Assembly: GCA_018260315.1 (NCBI GenBank)
Contig: JAGLBJ010000005.1
Location: 1-55,282, forward strand
Source: Moraxellaceae bacterium
GTDB taxonomy: Bacteria > Pseudomonadota > Gammaproteobacteria > Pseudomonadales > Moraxellaceae
Direction: 5' to 3'
DNA: 55,282 nucleotides
A program made the position numbers and the translations under genes. A model generated the notes under the pieces. The model ran no database searches and was not told the origin of the DNA. It was given only the letters and a program-made list of their open reading frames with translations. This document shows positions 1-10,251 of the stretch, piece by piece (the first letter of the stretch is position 1; every line of letters begins with the position of its first letter).

Positions 1-246
1 TCCCAGTAATTGGCTACTTTGACGTTTAGCAATAATAGCCAAACCAAGCGTACTGGCGAAAAAAATAGCCGTTAAAATAGCGGTCGTGCGCGTCATAAAA
101 TTGGCTGTGCCCGCGGCGCCAAATACTGTGCCTGATGCGCCCCCGAACGATGCGCCTGCTTCTGCACCTTTACCTTGCTGTAATAAAATCAGGCCAATCA
201 TACCGAGGGCTGATAGAATATTAACGATCAATAATAATGTTTGCAT
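1..246 (-). CDS. secG: Protein translocase subunit SecG (3' end outside window)
   Basis: Small inner-membrane subunit of the SecYEG channel that assists SecA-driven preprotein export. The 82 visible codons begin MQTLLLIVNILSALGMIGL, a first membrane segment. Next come the conserved LLQQGKGAEAGASFGG loop and a second membrane segment (about residues 50-70, AILTAIFFASTLGLAII). That two-helix layout with a Gly/Ala-rich cytosolic loop is diagnostic of SecG. The C-terminal tail lies beyond position 1. The gene follows tpiA on the same strand with an 89-bp gap, the tpiA-secG pairing common in gammaproteobacteria. The ATG at 246 is preceded by a purine-rich AAGGACAC stretch on the minus strand. Confidence 0.93.
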   Translation of the reverse strand, partial: MQTLLLIVNILSALGMIGLILLQQGKGAEAGASFGGASGTVFGAAGTANFMTRTTAILTAIFFASTLGLAIIAKRQSSQLLG

Positions 247-335
247 TGTTGTGTCCTTAACTTTAAATTTGAGGCCGCAGCCCAACCGCATCATTAAATG
301 GGATAGAAACCCAAAATCTAGAGCAATAATGTACA

Positions 336-1172
336 CTAGACCATAGCCGTCGCAAAGGCCTCAATAATAGGCCCAAAAGTACCACTTTCAAGGGCTGCAC
401 CGCCGACTAATACGCCATCGATATCTGTACATGCGGCTAAGGCTGCCGCGTTATCGGCTTTAACGCTGCCGCCATATAAAATGGACACCTGACTTAGATG
501 CGGTACCTGTACCGTTAAGTAATCACGAATAATACCATGCATCACGTTGGCATCGCCTGGGCTTGCGGTTTCGCCCGTACCAATCGCCCAGACCGGTTCA
601 TAAGCAATTAAAACTTGCGCAGTTGATAGCGCTTGTAGGCTGCTTAAATGAGCTGCAAGTTGTGCCAACACGACGACTTGAGCCTGCCCATTTTCGCGCT
701 CGTGCAACTGTTCACCCACGCACAAAATCACTCCTAAACCGGCCCTGATGGCTGCCTGCAATTTTGCCTCTAAAACACTGCTATGCTCGCCATGAACTAA
801 ACGGCGTTCAGAATGTCCAACCAGTACCCAGCGCACTCCTGCAGCGTGAAGCTGTGGTGCGGAAATATCACCTGTAAACGCTCCCGTAGCCATAGAATGG
901 CACGCGACATCTTGCGCAATCAAGTCCATAGGTAGGTGACCCAACGCTTGCGCCACACTAACCAGATGTAAAGGCCCTGGCGCAATCCCTACACGACACT
1001 GGGGATACGTTTCCACACATTGGGCATAACGTTGTTGACAGCCTTGCGCCAACATGACCGCATCTTGCACCGTGAGCGGATTCATCTTCCAGTTACCCAT
1101 GACCCAGCGTGTACGGCCTAACAACGGCTTAACAGGCGAAATTTGAGATAAATTTAGCAAATCACTCATCAT
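336..1172 (-). CDS. tpiA: Triosephosphate isomerase
   Basis: Interconverts dihydroxyacetone phosphate and glyceraldehyde 3-phosphate in the cytosol. From the ATG at 1172 the protein is 278 residues. NWKMN lies near residue 27 with the catalytic Lys, GHSERR near 119-124 with the electrophilic His, and AYEPVWAIGTG near 190-200 with the catalytic Glu followed by phosphate loop 6. YGGSV and GVLVGGA complete the phosphate site. The frame stays open to a TTG at 1235, but that would add 21 residues unlike the family, so I chose the ATG pair at 1170-1172. Even so the N-terminus is about 20 residues longer than usual. No clear ribosome binding site precedes either start. secG lies just downstream. Confidence 0.95.
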   Translation of the reverse strand: MMSDLLNLSQISPVKPLLGRTRWVMGNWKMNPLTVQDAVMLAQGCQQRYAQCVETYPQCRVGIAPGPLHLVSVAQALGHLPMDLIAQDVACHSMATGAFTGDISAPQLHAAGVRWVLVGHSERRLVHGEHSSVLEAKLQAAIRAGLGVILCVGEQLHERENGQAQVVVLAQLAAHLSSLQALSTAQVLIAYEPVWAIGTGETASPGDANVMHGIIRDYLTVQVPHLSQVSILYGGSVKADNAAALAACTDIDGVLVGGAALESGTFGPIIEAFATAMV

Positions 1173-1349
1173 AATAGATATATTTTGGCAAAGATTGAAG
1201 CATTCTACTTTAAAACGTTCAGTCTGGTAAAACAAATTTACTGCGCACGGTCACTTAACCCGCGTTTGTTCATGCATTTACTGGTATATTCAGTCTGTTT
1301 TAAACTCATTTCTCTTCACCTAAACAATACGCTATTTTAGGATTTTATA

Positions 1350-1907
1350 ATGCATCACAACGCTAACCTAAAGCTACCCTTTTCACGTCCTGTGCTGCCT
1401 GCAGCTTATTCTGATAACTCATTAAATCATTTAAAGCCACTCATTGTTATTGTAATAGCCGCTCTGTGGTTTAATCCTCTGCAAGCCGATACCGTACAAC
1501 AATGGCGCGACTCACAAGGCCAGCTTCATTTTGGCGATGGCGTAAGCAGTCCGCAACAGGCCAGACCCGTCATTATTAAAAATCCGATTAGTGTGGTGAC
1601 CAATGCCAATCCCAGTCAGGCCGTTCGTACGCATGAATCCAAACGTTTATCGTTACCTGAAGGCATGATGCACATGAACAGTCGGCAGCATGCCATGCCT
1701 ACAGAATACGGCTATGCACGTCATAAACGCCATGCATATGCCCGGCAAATGCAACATGCTTCACGCACCTGTGATCCCTGGCAAAATCAGCAAGCAACTC
1801 ATGGCTATGTACGACAACTGGATAAACAAATGCGCCATCAGGCCAGTTACGACAAAGATTGTATACAAGGGCATTATTATGGTGAGGCCAATAACCCGCG
1901 CCGCTAA
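1350..1907 (+). CDS. DUF4124-like secreted protein with His/Met-rich tail
   Basis: A 185-residue exported protein of unknown function. A hydrophobic segment (LIVIVIAALWFNPLQA, about residues 31-46) looks like a signal peptide with cleavage near LQA-D. It is followed directly by QWRDSQGQLHFGDG, the short hallmark of DUF4124 domains. The rest is rich in His, Met, Gln and Arg with no recognised fold. The n-region before the signal core is unusually long (about 27 residues), but TAGGA lies seven bases before the ATG at 1350, which supports this start. The gene is alone on the plus strand, divergent from tpiA and convergent with serS. A metal-binding role for the tail is only a guess. Confidence 0.72.
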   Translation: MHHNANLKLPFSRPVLPAAYSDNSLNHLKPLIVIVIAALWFNPLQADTVQQWRDSQGQLHFGDGVSSPQQARPVIIKNPISVVTNANPSQAVRTHESKRLSLPEGMMHMNSRQHAMPTEYGYARHKRHAYARQMQHASRTCDPWQNQQATHGYVRQLDKQMRHQASYDKDCIQGHYYGEANNPRR

Positions 1908-1933
1908 AGAATTCTTCAGAAGGCCTTAATTCA

Positions 1934-1968
1934 CAAAAAATAGGGAATTTTCTATAATTTTCCCTATT
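1934..1968 (-). terminator. Intrinsic terminator downstream of serS
   Basis: AATAGGGAA (1939-1947) pairs with TTCCCTATT (1960-1968). On the minus strand the stem is followed by six T residues. It lies about 50 bp past the serS stop and probably ends the lolA-serS transcript. The poor T-run on the other side makes it weaker for the DUF4124-like gene. Confidence 0.75.
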
Positions 1969-2020
1969 CATCAAAGAGGTACGCACCCATTTTTTTGTCG
2001 TTTTAATCAATTTGTTGAGC

Positions 2021-3337
<1,317 letters not shown>

Positions 3338-3343
3338 TTAAGG

Positions 3344-4072
3344 CTATGGCTTATTTTGCTCAATAATATCAATCCCTTTAGGCGGCGTAAAGGTAAAAAG
3401 ACTGTTATCGAGCTTAGGATTTAAGCTAACCTGGCTAAACTGAATCATCGTTTGCTGCCCTAAAGTATCGCGCAGTAGCATACTGGTCGGCATATTGTGC
3501 TCAAAATTAAGCGTCAATTGATCAAAACTACTGGCTTTTTGCCTAGGAAATAACACAAAACTGGTCTGGTTGCTGTCGGGCTGCGTTACTTTAAAGGTTT
3601 TTAAAATACTGCTGGGTTGCCCTGATAATAATAATGCAGGCGTATCGCTGACCTGTTGGCTCAAAGTCTGGCGTGTGGCTTGTTGTAAATCGGGGTCATA
3701 GATCCAGACAGTGCGGCTATCACTGATGATCAATTGCTTAGAAGGCATTTGAGTTTCCCACCGAAATAAATTGGGCCGCTTAACCTGCATTGTACCGCTA
3801 AAGCGTTGATTGCCGCGTGGCGCTTGTAATCCTAAGCTATTGATTTTTTTAGGTATGGCCTGTATCGTCTTGATTGAGGCTGATGGACTGGTTTGCACAG
3901 TTTGCACAAAATTAGCTTGCAGGCCAGTCATTTTGCCTAACAATTGACTTAAATTATTTAATGCTTGCGGCTCACTTGCCGGCACAGCCAAAACCATCGA
4001 AGGCAAACTAACCGCTAAACCAATGACCAACACCTGTTGCAACTTAATTAAAAAAAATGCAGGTTTAAACAT
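3344..4072 (-). CDS. lolA: Outer-membrane lipoprotein carrier protein LolA
   Basis: Periplasmic chaperone that takes lipoproteins from LolCDE and hands them to LolB at the outer membrane. The 242-residue product has a signal peptide (FLIKLQQVLVIGLAVSLPS, cleavage near VLA-VPA). The mature part contains FVQTVQ, FSGTMQVKRPNLFRWE and YDPDLQQATRQTL, the characteristic stretches of the LolA half-barrel. A 25-residue Ser/Lys-rich insertion (SPSASIKTIQAIPKKINSLG) separates the first two and is longer than usual. The gene precedes serS, and a TATAAT at 4101-4106 lies about 30 bp upstream. Confidence 0.9.
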   Translation of the reverse strand: MFKPAFFLIKLQQVLVIGLAVSLPSMVLAVPASEPQALNNLSQLLGKMTGLQANFVQTVQTSPSASIKTIQAIPKKINSLGLQAPRGNQRFSGTMQVKRPNLFRWETQMPSKQLIISDSRTVWIYDPDLQQATRQTLSQQVSDTPALLLSGQPSSILKTFKVTQPDSNQTSFVLFPRQKASSFDQLTLNFEHNMPTSMLLRDTLGQQTMIQFSQVSLNPKLDNSLFTFTPPKGIDIIEQNKP

Positions 4073-4100
4073 ATCTGAATCCCTTAAAATGGTTAAATGA

Positions 4101-4129
4101 ATTATAGGGTAAGCGACTTGATCAATTGC
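4101..4129 (-). promoter_or_regulatory. Candidate promoter for lolA-serS
   Basis: On the minus strand a perfect TATAAT (4101-4106) lies 28 bp before the lolA start. The expected -35 position 17 bp upstream reads GCAATT, a poor match, so the call rests on the -10 box. Confidence 0.4.
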
Positions 4130-4239
4130 GCATAACTGATGCTCAAGCTTAATGTTTTAAGAGTATTTTGCGTTATTTTGGAGATTTAATTGTGCTAACG
4201 GACTTATATTTAACTGGATTAAATAACAATTGAAGTCAT

Positions 4240-4270
4240 AAAAAACCGGAGTTCAAAGCATCAACTCCGG
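4240..4270 (-). terminator. Intrinsic terminator downstream of skp
   Basis: Perfect 8-bp stem, CCGGAGTT (4246-4253) with AACTCCGG (4263-4270), around a 9-nt loop, followed on the minus strand by six T residues. It marks the 3' end of the bamA-skp unit and separates it from lolA-serS. Confidence 0.85.
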
Positions 4271-4319
4271 CAAATACACACTAAGCATTCAAACCCTCTA
4301 GCGTCAAAAAACAGTATAA

Positions 4320-4856
4320 TTATGGCATACTGTTTAAACGCTCGGTCATTTTGGTGGTCAAATCCACCGTTGGATTCGCCCAAATGGCATATTTTTTCTC
4401 AATAATGATATCGTAACCGCCTTCTTTACGTAAGCCTTCCACCACTTTTTCCATCTTTGGCATAAGCACTTTTAACATACTGGTTTGGGTATCTTCAATA
4501 CGACGTTGCAAGCCTTCACCCGTGCTGTTAAATTCGTTTAATTTACTTTGCGCTTGAGCCTGTAAAGCTTGACGGTCTTTATCGCTCATCACTTTGGCAT
4601 CTTTTTCAAAGCGCGCCTGTAACGCCTGTAACTCACGTTGCAACTGTTCTAAACGGTCGCGTTGTGGCTTTAAGCTGTTATTGAGCGTTTGCACGGTCGT
4701 CTTGGCATAATTAGACGCAAGCACAGCCGCATTAGAATCGGCCACTGCCACATTATTGGCTTGGGCAACCGTCGTAACACTTGCCGCACCTATTGCCACA
4801 ACGCTGAATGCGACAGTACGCACCCATTGAGTCATCTGTTTTTGCATACGATCCAT
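4320..4856 (-). CDS. skp: Periplasmic chaperone Skp/OmpH
   Basis: Holds unfolded outer-membrane proteins in the periplasm before delivery to BAM. The product has 178 residues: a signal peptide (VRTVAFSVVAIGAASVTTVAQA), a short beta region (NVAVADSNAAVLAS), then a long charged helical hairpin (about residues 55-140) rich in Leu, Gln, Arg and Glu, typical of Skp tentacles, and a final strand (YDIIIEKKYAIWANPTVDLT). GAGGAG eight bases before the ATG fixes the start. It follows bamA by 110 bp. In many relatives lpxD, fabZ and lpxA come next; here a terminator ends the unit. Confidence 0.92.
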   Translation of the reverse strand: MDRMQKQMTQWVRTVAFSVVAIGAASVTTVAQANNVAVADSNAAVLASNYAKTTVQTLNNSLKPQRDRLEQLQRELQALQARFEKDAKVMSDKDRQALQAQAQSKLNEFNSTGEGLQRRIEDTQTSMLKVLMPKMEKVVEGLRKEGGYDIIIEKKYAIWANPTVDLTTKMTERLNSMP

Positions 4857-4966
4857 GTGCCTATCTCCTCAAGAGTTAAAAAGGTCGATTAAAACGCGGT
4901 CGCTGGCTTTATCAACGATTAAGTCTATGAGCGTACCCCAATTTTCAACCGATATTGTGAATAATT

Positions 4967-7348
4967 TTAGAATACGCGCCCAATCTGGAACTGAATGCGT
5001 TTTTCGTTATCGCCATCTTTATGATTAAGCGGGAACGCATACGCAAGCGACAATGGACCAATTGGAGTTATCCAGGTAAAACCTGCGCCCGCACTATAAC
5101 GAAAATCGGACGTACTGATTTTAAAGTTGGGCGCTGTGGTATCAAACACCTGACCGCCTTCGACAAACAGCACCGGACGAATTTGCCGCGCCCAGTCTTC
5201 TTTGGACGGTACCGGTAAAATCAGCTCCAAACCGCCCTGTATAAGCGCATTACCACCGACCGGTTCCTGATATTGCAACTCTTCGTTAGAAACACCATTG
5301 ATAAATGATTCGCTGGTCGGACTGCGAGGGCCCAACGTATCATCTTTATAACCACGCACAGACCCGTAACCACCAGCAAAATAATTTTTAAAGAACGGTA
5401 AATTATGCCCATACCCTAACCGCGTATAGCCGCGCAGCCCGAACAAATCACCCAGTGGCAACAGACGCTGACCATCATAGGTAATGCGTTGATACGCCAC
5501 TTTACTACCCGGTAATGCAATATCCAGACTGACGCGCTGGCTTTGGCCTGTGGTTGGAAAAATCGGCCGATTCAAGGTGTTGTAGGTCCAGTTTAAGCCC
5601 AGATTATAACTGAGAAAATCGGCATTATAGGGCATATTGGTCGGATCGTTGGCCAACGCCGCGCCAGCACTCTTGGCCCCATGCGCCAGTAAATAATCCT
5701 GAATCGACTTGGCCACATACGGACTGGCTTTAATTTGCGTGTTATCAATGTTTAAGGTCGCGCTGATATTTTTATTTTCATCTAACGGATAACCAAGCGT
5801 CAGCGAACCGCCATACGAATCGCTCACATAGTTATTAATACTTAAACTGTTGAGTTTGGATTTACGATAATAGACGTTAAAACCGCGACTTATCCCGTCA
5901 GCCGTATAATACGGGTCAAGTACACTTAAATTATAGTTATCAAGCGTTTGCGAGCGCGATAAATCGATACTCACCTGATTGCCCGTGCCCAAAAAGTTGG
6001 TCTGGCTGATGCCAAACTGGAAGGTCACCCCGCCCGTTTGCGAATAGCCCACCGCAATGCTGCTGGTGCCCGACGTTTGCTCTTCTACATTGACGTTTAA
6101 ATCGACTTGGTCGGCAGTGTTGGGGACGGGCTGCACTTCAATACGCACGGTTTTAAAAAATCCAGTACGCTCAAGACGAATTTTAGATAAATCAATGCGT
6201 TCGGTCGACGCTAAACTACTTTCCAACTGGCGCATTTCACGGCGCAGCACTTTATCTTCCGTTTTGGCATTGCCGATAAAATTAATGCGTCGTACGTAAA
6301 CCTGCTTGCCCGGATCAATGTAATAGGCAATGTTGGCGATATGATTTTTATCGTCAAGGTCAGGCTGCATACGCACTTTGGCATAATAATAACCCGCATT
6401 GCCGTATTTGCGCTCTAACTGTGCCTGTACAGCATTAATTTTGGCTTGTGAGTAAATATCGCCTTTTTTGATATTGGCAAGCGGTTTTAATTCTGAGGGG
6501 TCATACAGCGTGTTGCCTAAAAAGCTGACATCGCCAAATCGATACTGTTGCCCTTCGTTGATACTAACCTCAACAAACACCTTTTTTTTATTTTCGGTTA
6601 AATTAAGCTGAGCATTGTTAATGGCAAAATTAACGTAGCCTTTGTTTAAATAGAGCGCTTTTAAATTTTCCAAACTGGCGGCCATGCGTTCACGCGCATA
6701 CCGGTCATTGCGGGTTACAATGGACGACCACGAATGCTGTCTTAATGAAAACGCTTGGCGAATATCCTTTTCACTAAAGACGGTATTGCCCAGTACGCGA
6801 ATATCCACAACGCGCGCAGGGGTGCCTTCAATAAAATTAAATTTAACATCGACCCGATTATTGGGCCTTGGAGTCGTTTGAATCGATACTTCAGCATCAT
6901 ATCGGCCTTGCTGTGCATACTGGCTTTCTAGTTCACTTTGAATATTTTGCAACGTAGAACGCTTAAGCACGCTGCCTTCTGTTAATCCAATTGATTTAAA
7001 ACCCTTTTTTAAGGTTTCTTCGGGAATGAGTTTATTGCCCTTAAAGGTAATCGAACTAATGACGGGCCGTTCAATGACTTTAAAGGTTAGCGTATTGCCT
7101 TGTTTGCTGGCCTGAATATCATCAAAATTGCCGCTCTCATACAACGCCTGAATGCTTGCATTTAAGGTGACATCGGTAACCGTTTGGCCCCGGCTGATGG
7201 GTAATAACGCATAAACACTGGCAGGCGGTAAACGTACCAGCCCTTCAATTTGAATATCACGCACCATAAAATCGGTGTTGATTTCGGCTGCCTGTACCGA
7301 GCATAGTGCGCCAAACGTTAAGGGCAGGGTGTAAACAAAATGCCTCAT
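4967..7348 (-). CDS. bamA: Outer-membrane protein assembly factor BamA
   Basis: Central beta-barrel of the BAM complex that folds and inserts outer-membrane proteins. The 793-residue product has a signal peptide ending VQA-AE and five POTRA repeats in the first ~420 residues (for example FMVRDIQIEGLVRLPPASVY and ISSITFKGNKLIPEETLKKG). A 16-strand barrel follows, carrying the lid-lock motif GGYGSVRGYKD in loop 6 and ending in the Phe of FQIGRVF. Length and order match the family. It stands between rseP (156 bp upstream) and skp, the usual neighbourhood. Confidence 0.98.
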   Translation of the reverse strand: MRHFVYTLPLTFGALCSVQAAEINTDFMVRDIQIEGLVRLPPASVYALLPISRGQTVTDVTLNASIQALYESGNFDDIQASKQGNTLTFKVIERPVISSITFKGNKLIPEETLKKGFKSIGLTEGSVLKRSTLQNIQSELESQYAQQGRYDAEVSIQTTPRPNNRVDVKFNFIEGTPARVVDIRVLGNTVFSEKDIRQAFSLRQHSWSSIVTRNDRYARERMAASLENLKALYLNKGYVNFAINNAQLNLTENKKKVFVEVSINEGQQYRFGDVSFLGNTLYDPSELKPLANIKKGDIYSQAKINAVQAQLERKYGNAGYYYAKVRMQPDLDDKNHIANIAYYIDPGKQVYVRRINFIGNAKTEDKVLRREMRQLESSLASTERIDLSKIRLERTGFFKTVRIEVQPVPNTADQVDLNVNVEEQTSGTSSIAVGYSQTGGVTFQFGISQTNFLGTGNQVSIDLSRSQTLDNYNLSVLDPYYTADGISRGFNVYYRKSKLNSLSINNYVSDSYGGSLTLGYPLDENKNISATLNIDNTQIKASPYVAKSIQDYLLAHGAKSAGAALANDPTNMPYNADFLSYNLGLNWTYNTLNRPIFPTTGQSQRVSLDIALPGSKVAYQRITYDGQRLLPLGDLFGLRGYTRLGYGHNLPFFKNYFAGGYGSVRGYKDDTLGPRSPTSESFINGVSNEELQYQEPVGGNALIQGGLELILPVPSKEDWARQIRPVLFVEGGQVFDTTAPNFKISTSDFRYSAGAGFTWITPIGPLSLAYAFPLNHKDGDNEKRIQFQIGRVF

Positions 7349-7504
7349 GCCGCGTCAATCCCATTCAAAAAAGTATTTAAAAATCATTGGTTTACTGGGG
7401 CTTAATCATTGATACAGATTAAAAAACCATCAGCCTGAACCGTCTTGCTGCCTATTCTACAACAGACGCGCCCATCAAACATGATTTAAATATGCAAAAA
7501 CTGC

Positions 7505-8872
7505 CTACATCAAGCGGTTAAAATCGTTAAACAAGGCCACAACCATCATCATGCCAAGAAGGGCCAAGCCAATTTTCAGGCCAAACTCCTGGACTTGCTC
7601 AGACACAGGGCGACCGCGCACCGCTTCAATAAAATAATATAACAGATGACCGCCATCTAAGACCGGAATGGGCATTAGATTTAATACGCCTAAACTAATG
7701 CTCATGACCGCCATAAAACTTAAAAACGCCTGCCAGCCGATATTGGCAGTTTGGTCAGCCACCTTGGCAATGGTAATGGGCCCGGATAAATTGTCCAGAC
7801 TGATTAAGCCGCGCAGCATTTTACCAAACGACTTAACCGTCATCACGGACGTATCCCAGGTTTTTTCGCAGGCTTTGACCAATGCCATGGCAGGATTATA
7901 CTGTACCACCTGACGATAATCGGCAGGCAATTCGAACGCAGCCTGCGGCGGCACCTTAGGCCCAATCCCTAAATAACCCTGCACAGCGCCCATCGTATCG
8001 CGGTGACCCTGAGGCATGATGCGCAACGTTTGCGTTTGCCCCTGACGCAGAACGGTTAATTCAATCAGTTGTTCCGGAAATTTACGAATAATGCGCGTCA
8101 TCGCCAGCCAATCGTTAACTGGTTGGCCGTTAATCTTAAGCACTTCATCATTAACGTTCAGGCCCTGACGGTCGGCGGCGCTGTCTTTGGCAATATTTCC
8201 AATCACCGGTGCCATATGCGGCTGCCAGGGTAGAAAGCCCAACTGCTCTAGCGGGTCACCCTGTTGGCCTTTGCCTAAAAAATGCGCTATCGGTATATTA
8301 AACGTTTGCGGCATTTGATGATGCACCGCATTTACCGCAATGGTGCCATTATCTCCCATACGTGCAATCACCGCATAACGCAGGTTGTCCCAATTGCTTA
8401 ACGGTTTGCCATCAATTGCGATAATTCTATCTCCCGCCTGTAAACCCACTTGTGCTGCCGGGCTGTCGGGAATAATGACGCCAATGCGGGTATTGGGCTC
8501 AATGCTGGGCTGCATAAGCAATACCCAATAAATGGCAATGGCGCACAACAAATTCATCATCGGGCCAGCAGCAACCACTGCCATACGTGCCCATGCCGAT
8601 TGACGATTAAACGCATAGGGCAAGTGTTCTTCAGGCACATTCCCTTCACGCTCGTCGACCATACGCACATAACCGCCAAGCGGAATGGCCGCCAACTGAT
8701 ATTGAACCCCGTCCTTGGCGATACGTTTCCAAATCACCGGGCCAAAGCCGATTGAATAGACGAGCACCTTAATACCCATGCGGCGTGCGACCCAAAAATG
8801 GCCAAATTCATGCAGCGCAATAAGCGGCCCAAGCAGCAGAACAGCAGCCAAAAACATATGAATAATGCTCAT
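7505..8872 (-). CDS. rseP: Site-2 zinc metalloprotease RseP
   Basis: Intramembrane protease that cuts anti-sigma factors such as RseA and clears signal-peptide remnants. In 455 residues the zinc site HEFGH (21-25) lies in the first membrane helix and the second catalytic motif LDGGH (405-409) near the C-terminus. Between them are two PDZ domains (PDSPAAQVGLQAGDRIIAID and AADRQGLNVNDEVLKINGQP). Four membrane segments are visible. AAGGA lies five bases before the ATG. It follows dxr by 22 bp, so the two are very likely cotranscribed. Confidence 0.97.
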   Translation of the reverse strand: MSIIHMFLAAVLLLGPLIALHEFGHFWVARRMGIKVLVYSIGFGPVIWKRIAKDGVQYQLAAIPLGGYVRMVDEREGNVPEEHLPYAFNRQSAWARMAVVAAGPMMNLLCAIAIYWVLLMQPSIEPNTRIGVIIPDSPAAQVGLQAGDRIIAIDGKPLSNWDNLRYAVIARMGDNGTIAVNAVHHQMPQTFNIPIAHFLGKGQQGDPLEQLGFLPWQPHMAPVIGNIAKDSAADRQGLNVNDEVLKINGQPVNDWLAMTRIIRKFPEQLIELTVLRQGQTQTLRIMPQGHRDTMGAVQGYLGIGPKVPPQAAFELPADYRQVVQYNPAMALVKACEKTWDTSVMTVKSFGKMLRGLISLDNLSGPITIAKVADQTANIGWQAFLSFMAVMSISLGVLNLMPIPVLDGGHLLYYFIEAVRGRPVSEQVQEFGLKIGLALLGMMMVVALFNDFNRLM

Positions 8873-8894
8873 AGTATCCTTTTAACAATCAACG

Positions 8895-10214
8895 TTAAAT
8901 CCCCATTATCTGGTGCGTCATCTGACGTGCAAGCGCATCATCGCTTAAAATGGTTTCCAGGCAGGTCGAGGTTTGGCCCGAAATCCGATTCATGACGTGT
9001 TCAATAATGGGGGCAATTTGGCCAAAATCCACTCGTTCCGCCAAAAATGCCGCAACCACCACTTCATTGGCGGCATTTAAAATGGCCGGTGCTGTGCCGC
9101 CCTGCTGCATGGCTTGCCGCGCCAAGCGCAAACAGGGAAAACGTCCTAGGTCGGGTGCCTCAAATTGCAGTTGAGCAATGGTGACAATATCCAAATCGGC
9201 TACCCCTGCGGCCATGCGCTCGGGCCACGCCAAGGCACTGGCAATGGGAGTCGCCATATCGGGCACGCCTAATTGGGCCAAGGTTGAGCCGTCCACATAT
9301 TGCACCATCGAATGAATAATGCTTTGCGGATGCACAACCACTTCAATAGACGATTCCGGCAGCGCAAATAAATGGCAGGCTTCAATGAGTTCCAGTCCCT
9401 TATTCATTAAGCTGGCTGAATCGACCGAAATTTTTTGTCCCATCGACCAGTTGGGATGTTTACAGGCCTGTGCAGGAGTGGCTTTAGCAATTTGTTCGGC
9501 GCTCCAGCTTCTAAACGGCCCGCCCGACGCGGTCAACAATATTTTTTTAATGCCATGTTGCGCAGCGCGTGTACCTGGTGTTGAAATAGGAGCGTTTTTG
9601 GATATGGTGTCCCGATTAAGGGATTGATGGCTGTGTTGATTAAACGCAAAATAATCGGCCGGCAAACACTGAAAAATCGCATTATGTTCAGAATCAACCG
9701 GCAACAGTTGCGCACCCGACTCATAAACCGCCTGCATAAAAATATCGCCCGCCATCACCAGGGCTTCTTTATTGGCCAATAAAATACGTTTACCGGCTTT
9801 AACCGCCGCCAATGTCGGTACTAATCCTGCCGCGCCAACAATCGCCGCCATAACAATCTGCACGGCCGAATCAGTGGCAATGGACACTAAACCCGCCTCA
9901 CCTTCGACAATATCTGGAATTTTAACAATAGCATAGTTTGTTGTTAGCGATTGCAGGCGTTCCGATTGAAGTCGCAGCTGTTCCAAGAAGACGTCTGTTT
10001 GACCCGTTGCCACGGCCACACGTTGTGGTTTAAAACATAGGGTGAGTTCGGCTAATTTTTCGAGACGTGTAAACCCGCTTAAACTGTGCACACGGTAGCG
10101 GTCGGGGTGCAATGTCAGCACTTTCAAGGTACTTTCACCAATGGAGCCCGTAGCGCCTAAAATACAGATGTTTTGCTGCTTGGGGGAACTCGCCACCGAG
10201 TTTAAACCGTTCAT
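8895..10214 (-). CDS. dxr: 1-deoxy-D-xylulose 5-phosphate reductoisomerase
   Basis: Converts DXP to methylerythritol 4-phosphate, the committed step of the MEP isoprenoid pathway, using NADPH and a divalent metal. GATGSIG near residue 20 is the nucleotide-binding loop. VDSEHNAIFQ holds the metal-binding Asp and Glu, and GQKISVDSASLMNKGLELIE carries the substrate Lys, Asn and Glu. At 439 residues it is about 40 longer than the usual ~400. Part of the excess is a short N-terminal tail; most is an insertion of about 20-25 residues after the SEHNA motif (around FNQHSHQSLNRDTISKNAP) before ILLTASGGPF. The insert lies between conserved blocks and leaves catalytic residues intact. It feeds the same isoprenoid route that UppS uses nearby. 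Confidence 0.96.
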   Translation of the reverse strand: MNGLNSVASSPKQQNICILGATGSIGESTLKVLTLHPDRYRVHSLSGFTRLEKLAELTLCFKPQRVAVATGQTDVFLEQLRLQSERLQSLTTNYAIVKIPDIVEGEAGLVSIATDSAVQIVMAAIVGAAGLVPTLAAVKAGKRILLANKEALVMAGDIFMQAVYESGAQLLPVDSEHNAIFQCLPADYFAFNQHSHQSLNRDTISKNAPISTPGTRAAQHGIKKILLTASGGPFRSWSAEQIAKATPAQACKHPNWSMGQKISVDSASLMNKGLELIEACHLFALPESSIEVVVHPQSIIHSMVQYVDGSTLAQLGVPDMATPIASALAWPERMAAGVADLDIVTIAQLQFEAPDLGRFPCLRLARQAMQQGGTAPAILNAANEVVVAAFLAERVDFGQIAPIIEHVMNRISGQTSTCLETILSDDALARQMTHQIMGI

Positions 10215-10251
10215 AAAATAGCCATCGTGACAATCAACATTATGCTAAACC

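Noticed and set aside
1690..2010. Overlapping frames on both strands within and after the DUF4124-like gene
   Set aside because: The DUF4124-like frame has a signal peptide, motif and ribosome site; the others have none.
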